DNA from: Toxotes chatareus
Taxonomy: Eukaryota > Chordata > Actinopteri > Toxotidae
NCBI GenBank assembly: GCA_016801885.1
Contig: CM028886.1
Location: 3,234,501-3,298,500, forward strand
Direction: 5' to 3'
Length of the DNA: 64,000 bases
A program made the position numbers and the translations under genes. Of this stretch, positions 25,440-34,400 are shown in pieces. Within the stretch, counting starts at the first letter, position 1; the number at the start of each line of letters is the position of its first letter. The notes below the pieces were generated by a model. That model saw only the letters and a program-made list of their open reading frames with translations, ran no database searches and was not told where the DNA came from.

Positions 25440-28400
25440 TCCTCAGATCTGAAGCTGTTGCCCCGACCTTCTGAGTGCTGTATACATCTATTCCATCTTC
25501 TCATCTAACTCCTATAGGTGTCAACAACAGAAAGTTTTATGGAAAGCCCGACTCAGTATGAGCTTCATGGGTTTATTTGTGCTTCAGTAGGTACAGGTCT
25601 GTGATACCAGTCAGTCGTCGGCAAGATATTAGACTGCAGTAAAATTTGGTGTGGAAATTCAAAGCTCCTAGAGAAGGATTCGTTTTCTTTTATGTTTTTT
25701 TTTATGACTCTGACATTTTCTGTACCATCACGTCAGAATCGTCACCTGTATCCAAAAAACTAAATTGTAAAAAAAAACAAACTAGCAGGCAGATTGCAGT
25801 TTAATTTACCGAGTGATTCTCATTCACATTTTGGACAGTGCATCTTGCCAAGTGTGAGCCAGGAGAGGCTCTCTGTAAAATAAACTGATGGAGGGATGGA
25901 TGGATGGTTGAATGGGTGCATGGATGGCATTTAAGACTCCATTATCTTTCCCATGGCATCACTATCAGGCCAAAATGACAACTTTACCTGATTAATCAAA
26001 ATGTAGTTCTCTTTAAAGCTGACAAATAAAAGGAAAGTTCAGAAGATCCAGACCATCACTACCCTCACAGGCCTTAACACGTGCAGGTGACCAACATTAC
26101 ATCTTTTCCCACCTCGCTCCTCTTTCGTGTTTGCAGCTACACTGATGCATTGTGCTCGTCCGTAACTGTAAAAATAAATAATAATAAAAACCTCATGCTG
26201 AGAGAATTGTTTATTCAGCTGCCCTCAGAGATATATACGTGTGTTAATTATGATTTTCTCCCTTCAATCTCACATGATTTCACATCAATTTTAACGTCTG
26301 GATCGCACTGACAGGCATTTACCTGCGTGATTAGCATGACCGCAGAGACTACCCAGACTGCTGCTCTGCCATGTTTGACAAATAAAAATAAAATACAACA
26401 AAAGAAATAATCAATGCTGAAATATGAGAATACAATGACGCTTTCGTTTTGTAGCCATGAGAGAATGAAAGCAGCATACGGACAGATGGTGACTCACCCC
26501 TGAGAGGTCATTGATCATCAGCCTCAGTAATGGGAGTGTGTGCTGTAGGAAGCCCGGGGAGCAGCACCCCAGTCCTCTGTTAATTGCAGGGGCAGGTAGA
26601 TTACCCTCTTACACCCCTCACAGGGCCTTAATGTTGGGCATGAGTACCCAACGGCCACCCCGTGTGCTCCCTCAGATGCCTCCGTAGCTGGCTTTAGATT
26701 CATCATCACGCTTCAATATGTGATTAATGAAGCACATTATGCATTCTGTGGAGATTAATGACTCTGTGATTTTGGTCAGCGGTAAACATTAGAGGTGTAT
26801 TTCCTGTGTAGTTTCGAAGATCCTTTTTCAAACACAAATACACCTTTACAGAACGGTCTGCTGTTTCCTTTTCTTTTTCATAAGCGCAGCTTATAGGGGA
26901 CTAGAGACAGAGAAGAGAAGAAGAGATGCTATGACTGTACAAGCTTCAGATTTTGATGTGGGGAAAACACTCCTATGTTTCCTCTTTTCTTGGTCCCTTT
27001 GCAGTTCCTGTTGTCTTGTCTTTTTCAGAACAAAGAATAAGCTGTGGTACTTTGAGTTCGGCACTTCGGAGACCTTTTCGGCCACATGTAAGAAGCTCCA
27101 CGACTTTCTGGAGGTGGAGGTAAATCAAACCGTGTATTTTCTCTCTGTGTAGACAGAGAACAAAACATGGAAGCAAAGGAAACATTTTTGAAAGTCACTG
27201 CTTTTGTGTATTATCCTTATATCAACTGTGTGACCGTGAATCCTAAGCGGCCACACTTTCTTCATAATTTTAGGAATATTTGATTAAACCATATGTACAG
27301 ATTGAGAATGTTCTGGTCAAACACTGTTCCATAAATAACCCAAATTTGTACTAGTTTCAAATTCACCCAGACAAAGCGTTGATGTGTGAAGGCTATCTGT
27401 GCATCTCCCCACCTGCTTCTCACTGAACCTCAGTTCAACAGGCAGGTAATTAGCCCTACATGACCCTGCTGTGTGTGATATTGAGTGATAATGAAGATGG
27501 TGCCTATACAATTCATCTTCCCCCTTCTCAGAGCTATCCACACAGAGCAGAGGTCTTCATTAATTAGTGTTGGATAAGTACCTACTGGAGTAGAGCAGGT
27601 ACGGAGGTGGAGACGGTTCCAGTCAATGTTTCAAGTATTTCTTTTCTATTAGTATTTCTATTCTGACAGACACTGTTTTTTCCAGCTTAATCAGATCAAA
27701 TTGACGGGAATGGTAGTTTAAAAACAGGCTCGGCCTCAGACAGAGAGACCGGCTCAGGTTCAGGCTCAGACTGAGTCCAGCCTCAGAGAGAGAGAGACAG
27801 GCTCAGGCTCAGACTTGAGTCCAGCCTCAGACAGAGAGACAGGCTCAGGTTCAGACTCAGACTGAGTCCAGCCTCAGACAGAGAGACAGGCTCAGGCTCA
27901 GACTGAGTCCAGCCTCAGACAGAGAGACAGGCTCAGACTGAGTCCAGCCTCAGAGAGAGAGAGACAGGCTCAGGCTCAGACTTGAGTCGAGCCTCAGACA
28001 GAGAGACAGGCTCAGGTTCAGACTCAGACTGAGTCCAGCCTCAGACAGAGAGACAGGCTCAGGCTCAGACTTGAGTCCAGCCTCAGACAGAGAGGCAGGC
28101 TCAGGTTCAGACTCAGACTGAGTCCAGCCTCAGACAGAGAGACAGGCTCAGACTGAGTCCAGCCTCAGAGAGAGAGACAGGCTCAGGTTCAGATTCAGAC
28201 TGAGTCCATCCTCCAACAGAGAGACAGGCTCAGGTTCAGACAGACAGGCTCAGGCAGAGGCGCTGAAACAAATACAGACTCTGACAAAGGAACAAGGACA
28301 CTCGACTGAAACAGGAGCTCGCCATTTTAGAAGCTTTGGATTGATTATTGTTTATCAGTGAACCATTATTAGCAAAGACAGACGATACTGCTCTGTAGAC

Positions 28401-31400
28401 TGCAGTAAATAAGTTGCTATAAGTACATTATGCTGTTTTCAGTGGATTGTGCCTTCTAAGTTTAAGTTTCTGTACAGTAGCTGTGACCTGTCATTGGCCA
28501 AATTCTGTCTTTTCAACTCTGTTCCTTTCTCCTTTCTAAAAGTGTGACGGTGTTACTCTGGACCTCAGCAGCATCTCCCTGGAAGGCATTGCCATCCTCA
28601 ACATTCCCAGCATGCACGGCGGTTCCAACCTTTGGGGTGAGAGCAAGAAGAGGAGGGGAAACCGAAAGGGAGGGAAAAAGGGTCAGGACAAGAGGACACC
28701 GGTGGTCGACCCCAAAGAGCTCATGTTCGCAGTTCAAGGTAGCTCAGCCGCATGTTTGAAGGATTTCTCTGAAATGTTGCACAGACTGAGGAATGTCTGA
28801 TGAATTCGGTGATCCCCTGTGTTTTTGTAAAGTCAGAGTCCTTTTATGGCCCTGCGTGAACAGTTGATCATATTTGGTTTGTGTTCTTGGACGATAATAC
28901 TATAAATTAAATAGGTGTGACAGTGTTGGCGTCTCTTTTCCCTAAAGCCCACAGCCAGTCTATGTCCTTGCTCCTATCTGAGAGAACAAAGACTAAACTT
29001 TAGGCCAAACTTTTCCCGAGTTCATGAATATTTCACCAATGACAAGGTGAATCATAGCTAGCAGGTTTTGTTTGCAAAGAAGAGGTACAATCATGTCACT
29101 GTTTGGAACTGTCACTTGGGTATTAATGATCTGCGTAGGCGCCAGTGGACAGGCTCAGTTAATAGGAGCGGACTGAGTGGGGTGCTGGGCAAACCCCAGA
29201 ATCCATTTACGTCAAAAGGAAGCCCGTCAGTGGGAACGTATGAATGAATGAATGAAGCAGAATAAGTCAGCTGCTCTGTGGTAACTGGTGAAATGGTGTG
29301 AGCACATGAAAGTGTTATTACGAATAGGTTTGAAGATGCTGCAGGAATAGAGTTCAGTTTAGCTGCTGTTGTACTTAAATGCTTTCAGTTTTTATAAGAC
29401 AGCTTATTTGTCTTAAGTTGAATTCAACGTCTGCACAGAACAGGATTCAGTGTAAACGCCACGTTTCTCCCCACAAATGAACTGAGTTTTGGATTTCTTT
29501 GTTTTTTATTTTCTATCATGTCTAACTCCTGCCCGCTCAGGTGATGCACTGTATGTTTTTAGGTTTCCTGCAGTGGTGGTGGGTTTGTACTTGGGGATGG
29601 AGTGGATGTTACAATCAGTGTTGGGCTTGAAACATGACGAGTCAGTGAGGATCTCCAGACGTGGCTGCCAGTGATCCCTTATGAGACTTCACTGAGAACA
29701 AGATCTCTGTGAAGCTGCGATGAGGCTTTATTGTTTTTATTTCCCTGATATGATTCAGTTTTTTGTTTCCTTTGGATTTCAGTCGCTGTTGTGGCTTCAA
29801 AGCTCGTTAAAATCTGTAGCAACGTTTACTGTACTATCAAAAACTGTGAGATCAAGAGGAAGTATTGTAAAACACGGCAGGGACGGTGAGGGGGTGGATG
29901 AAGGAGGAAGCAAACACTGCTGCATATTTGGATGATTTTAACTTCTCTAATGTGACGATGTGAGCGTCAGATGAAGGTGCAGTGTGTGTGTGTGTGGGAC
30001 AGAGGAGGACAGACCGTGAGGAAGATAGTTGATCAATTCAAAGCCCAGCCTTGCTACGATGAACACTCCATTAATCCCTGGATAAAAATCAATCAGTTTG
30101 GTGTTTGTGGCCTAAAAAATAAAAAAACGCCATAGTCTGAACCTGGGAAGGCACTTAGTGTGAGTGGGGAGTGTGTATCTGTGTGCCACTATGTCTTTTT
30201 GTGTTCGTGCCCATTTGTGTCTGTTTGTGCCTGTTAATTGATGTGTGTGTGTGTGTGTTGTGATGCCCTTGCTGAAGGTGCCTTCAAGGTGAGCGGCCTA
30301 ACCTGTCAGATCAAGAGGACGGCGTATTTAGAGGTAAACACAGGAGTGCATTAGCCCAGAGGGGGCACGGCCGAGCACGACGCACGGATCAAACTGTTGA
30401 CAGGGATTATTTTGTGTGTGTGTGTGTTTGTGTCTAAGTGTCTGTGTGTGTGTGGATGGGTGGTGGGGTGGGTGGAGGGACATAAAAAAAACCCTGACCT
30501 TTCGGGAGCAGTAAAATCGTCCCGCTGGTGACGCCAGGAGACAAGCCCCTCAGGTGGAAGGGAATGGCTGTGGAGTGAATTATTTAGAATGGGAGGTTTT
30601 GCCGTGGGGGGGGGCGGGGGGTTAGCGATGCTTGGGACTGATGCCCCGTGACAAGCCCCATGAAGCTTTCAATTGGAGGACCGGCCTCCACACACCCACC
30701 CTCCTCCTCCCGCCATTCCTCTTTAGTTTTCCTTTTCAGCTGATCGGCTGCTGGTCCTGCTCTCCTCCCCTCACCGTTCCTCCTTTATTCCTCTGCTCTC
30801 GCCCTGTCGCTCCACATGTGTCAGACACATGTGTCGGTGCAGCCACCGGCCGCGACAGGTAGCTGTTTGACAGTGACACGGACGAATCCCACACTCTGAG
30901 GGGAAGGCACGGCTGGGATTAAAGCCGCAGTGCTGCTTTTTTGTGAATCTCCCATATGGACATTCATTCATACGACTGTCTCACTCACACTTCATTGTCA
31001 CCGTCTGTGTGTTGTGTGTTTGTCACAGTCAGATATTATTTCATGTTGTAATTGTAGGTTAAGAATGCGATGTTTTGCTTTAAATTTGGCCGCCAGCTGC
31101 TTCTGTTGCGTGTTAATAATTTAACTTCCCTCTGGCGTGAACAGTTAGGTGACTCCGTTTGTGTCCCGGTTTATCTTTGGACAATAAATATGATGGCTTT
31201 GTTTCCATATTTGGCAGAGTCCATTTTTGATTATTGTTCCAGGTATTTCATTTGCACCTCTAATATGAGAAATAATAGCTGGTGGTTCAAAATAAAAATG
31301 GAAATTTGCCTGCAAATCATACTAGATGAAATCTGACTTTCATTCAGAAAGTCGGTTATTAAAATCACATGTCTGCTCTTTATTAAAATAGGTGAAAATA

Positions 31401-34400
31401 AGACAGCCTGGAATAAATAATAGAAATGCTGAAGTGTAGGCTCATTATAAGGTAATTTTAAAATCCTGGTGCAACATTATAGCATGTTATTCATTCCCTC
31501 CTAGCTTTACGCTGTGGTTTATTGAGTTGAAATGATAATTTTCCACCCTTAGATTTACTGTCTCAGGTCAAAACAAGGACAGTATGTGTATCTTGAAGGA
31601 AGGGTTCAGCATTTTGGGAATGTTTGTTTTGTTTGATTTTATTCAGATTAAACAAATGAGAGATGATGTTCTAAATTAGCGAGCTTTACAGGTGTTGGTA
31701 GGTGTATTTTGTAAGCTAGCACATAGCCAATCTGTTACTAGTCTCTATGCTAAGCTACGCTAACAGTCTCAGTTGCATGTTAAAAAGGGTCTAATGAAAT
31801 CTGGGTCACAGACTGTGTCAGACTGTAGTGCTGTAACGTCATTGGAAAAAGTATATGAAAGCAGAGGCATTATCAACTTTCAAAATTTCCTTTAAATTAG
31901 CTTTACATGTCATTTGAGACTGTAAACAGTAGACTTTATTCAAATAGAGCCAGATATAGTTATATTCTCAGTCAGGACTGGTCGTGAAGTTAATGGTTAA
32001 ACCCAAAACCTGCAGGACGAATATGTTTTGTAGTGTTTTTAATAAACATCCACTGGCTGTGACGAGTCCTCCTGACCTCGTTGTATTTGGCAGAGAGGCT
32101 CTATGGTCTTTCCCACAGTAAGCATTCTTGGGTATACCATGTCTTTGTAGCCCCGGGCAACAAGGAAGCCCTGTCGCCGTGGTGACGCTGTCCATCATAC
32201 ATGCCAGTGTGGGTCTGTGTGAGCTCTCTGCGTTAACGTGAGAAGTCGTGAAGGGAGGGGGGAGCGGCTTTAAAGCCCAGTGTCAAGAGGTCTGCTGTGT
32301 ATGTACACACACTCCTCCACTCCGACCCTGGAAAGCACTGCACTCAGACCCCGGGACTGAGATAGGGACAGACGCGTGTCCATCACCATGGTGACAGCTG
32401 GACACCGCAGCTTGGCAGCGACAACAACACCTCACGACAACAGCAACATTACCTACGACACTCCTTCAGGAAACCAACGCGGCTCGGATAAACATGACAG
32501 CGACGGAGCAGCACCGGTGACAGCGAGCTAACTCGCTCGCACGCACCTAGGACCTAAAAATGGGTCTTAGTTTCAATTAGTGTCTGTATACTCCCGACTG
32601 CGAGGCAGCAGCTTCTTAATTTGTGGAGGGACGAGTCGATGGAGAGTCGGAGGCAGAACGGGCCGCTGAAACAGATGGGCCCTGCATGACACTGGGCTTC
32701 CAGCAGGGGCAAAATCAATGCTCATAACTGCAAAACAGAAGAGAAATTAATAATTATATTATCACAAGATTGCTTTGCATTGCCGGTGCAATCTAATTAA
32801 TAGCTGTTTTGTTTGTAGCTTGTTGTTTTTTTTTTTTTTTTACTGTGAATGTTAAATGTTTCAGAAGCAGAAGGCAAAGTCTGAAGTGAGGAACATCACA
32901 TGTCGGGCTTTTATTTGTCCTCACTTTCCTTCTCACCTCTTTCCTTTCTCACTTTCTTTCTAAATTCCCTCCAGTCTTACTTCAGTGTTTACTTCTGTGT
33001 TTATTAAATAACATCAGACATACCTGTCGTATTTACTCGATATTGAATCATTTACTCTATGTTCTGCTGATGTAGAAAACATTTCAGACGTGAGCTGTTT
33101 GATTGAACTGCCAGGAGAGAATGACATTTTCTTTTTGTCCATTACCACAGCATGTCCAATAAAAGTCCAGCACTTTGTATGTTTAAAGATGGCGGGGGGG
33201 GTTGTGTGTGTTTTAGACCTGTCTGACCAGTTGCTGGAGGTGGTGGGGCTGGAAGGAGCCATGGAGATGGGTCAGATCTACACCGGCCTGAAGAGCGCTG
33301 GAAGACGTCTGGCACAGTGCTCCTCCGTGACCATCAGGTTCGACCGCAACTCCGCCGCACAGCAAAAATGACGTGATCAAATAGGTCATGACATTATTTT
33401 TATTAGCGTTTTGTCTTATTTGTTACTTACAGAACCAGTAAATCCCTCCCGATGCAGATTGACGGTGAGCCTTGGATGCAGACTCCCTGCACTGTAAGTC
33501 ACTCACATGATCATTTTGGAGGATGTTCTTCGAGGTGCTGTGAAGCCGTACTGCTCTGTTAAGAGGGGTGTTTCTGTTGTTTAGTTTAGGTGGACTAAAT
33601 AATAGAAACACCTGCACACATGAGGCGGTACAGTTACGTTACGTTAAGAATTGTTTAAGCGAGTCCTGAAGGATTGGTTTCAAACTAAAAGACAGACTGT
33701 TCTTTGCATTTCTCCCTCACATTACTGCTTTGCTGTTTCTTTTTGTGCAGTAATTTATGGTAACAAATACTTAATGATGCAAGTCTTACTTCTTTTAATT
33801 TGCTTACCGTCTACATCTTCAACATGTACCTCGACAAGTGTTGGCTCTCCATCCAAGTTGTTCGTTGAGTTTCAAAGTGAAACTCCTCAGTTTGTGTTGA
33901 TTACTGTTGTGTTTAGCTTTAATTGCAACGCCACTGCAGATGAAGTGCTGCCAAGATTTACATATGGATCCCCCAGGCAAAGCTAATAAGCCCAGTGCAT
34001 GACGAAACGAGTGGCCTGCGAGTGCTCTCGTATCGGCTGGCACAACTCCACGGAGCAAAGTTTGGATCTGACAATACATAATTGTGCTGCAGTGATTTCC
34101 ACGGCGAGTTATTCATACTGTATGTCGCTGCTGAATTTGAATCAGTTGACCCGTTAAATGCTTCTAAAAACATGACAGACGAAATGGGATGTTATCCCAC
34201 TAATTATTAACAACAGCTATGCAAATGCGTCTCAGTTCCTCTGCATGCATAACATATTTAACAGCATCGGTCCATTTGCATTTTGAAGTGACATGTGACA
34301 TGTATCGCTGTCTCTTCCGTAACTAGGTCTGATAGAACCGCGACAAACTGAAATTTGACTTTATTTCCAGATGTGATTTTGGTGAAATGCCACCTTGTTG

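Larger units (their letters stand above)
16747..27028 (+). other. dgkb: dgkb intron K–L (10.3 kb)
   Basis: The largest dgkb intron in the window. It holds the exact 108-bp duplication, a LINE fragment (21815–21955), a dispersed repeat (23640–23940), TG and CA microsatellites, a hairpin (25019–25057) and conserved-looking blocks at about 19255–19440, 24535–24745 and 26455–26795. A 172-codon ATG frame at 16785–17303 has no recognisable domain. Confidence 0.75.
28739..33216 (+). other. dgkb: dgkb intron M–N (4.5 kb)
   Basis: Contains TG-rich microsatellites (about 30240–30262, 30410–30450), a G-rich run (30606–30621), a fish dispersed repeat (about 31590–31880), a CpG-containing segment with a 47-codon frame (32330–32560) and a T20-type run near 32827–32844. 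No missing dgkb exon is recognised. Confidence 0.78.

Noticed and set aside
27724..28260. Minisatellite as a repetitive protein-coding exon
   Set aside because: TGA and other stops interrupt all frames, and unit length changes are not kept to multiples of three consistently.
32381..32398. CATCACCATGGTGACAG as an RFX X-box
   Set aside because: It deviates from the GTTRCC..RGYAAC half-sites, so I kept it only as a palindrome.
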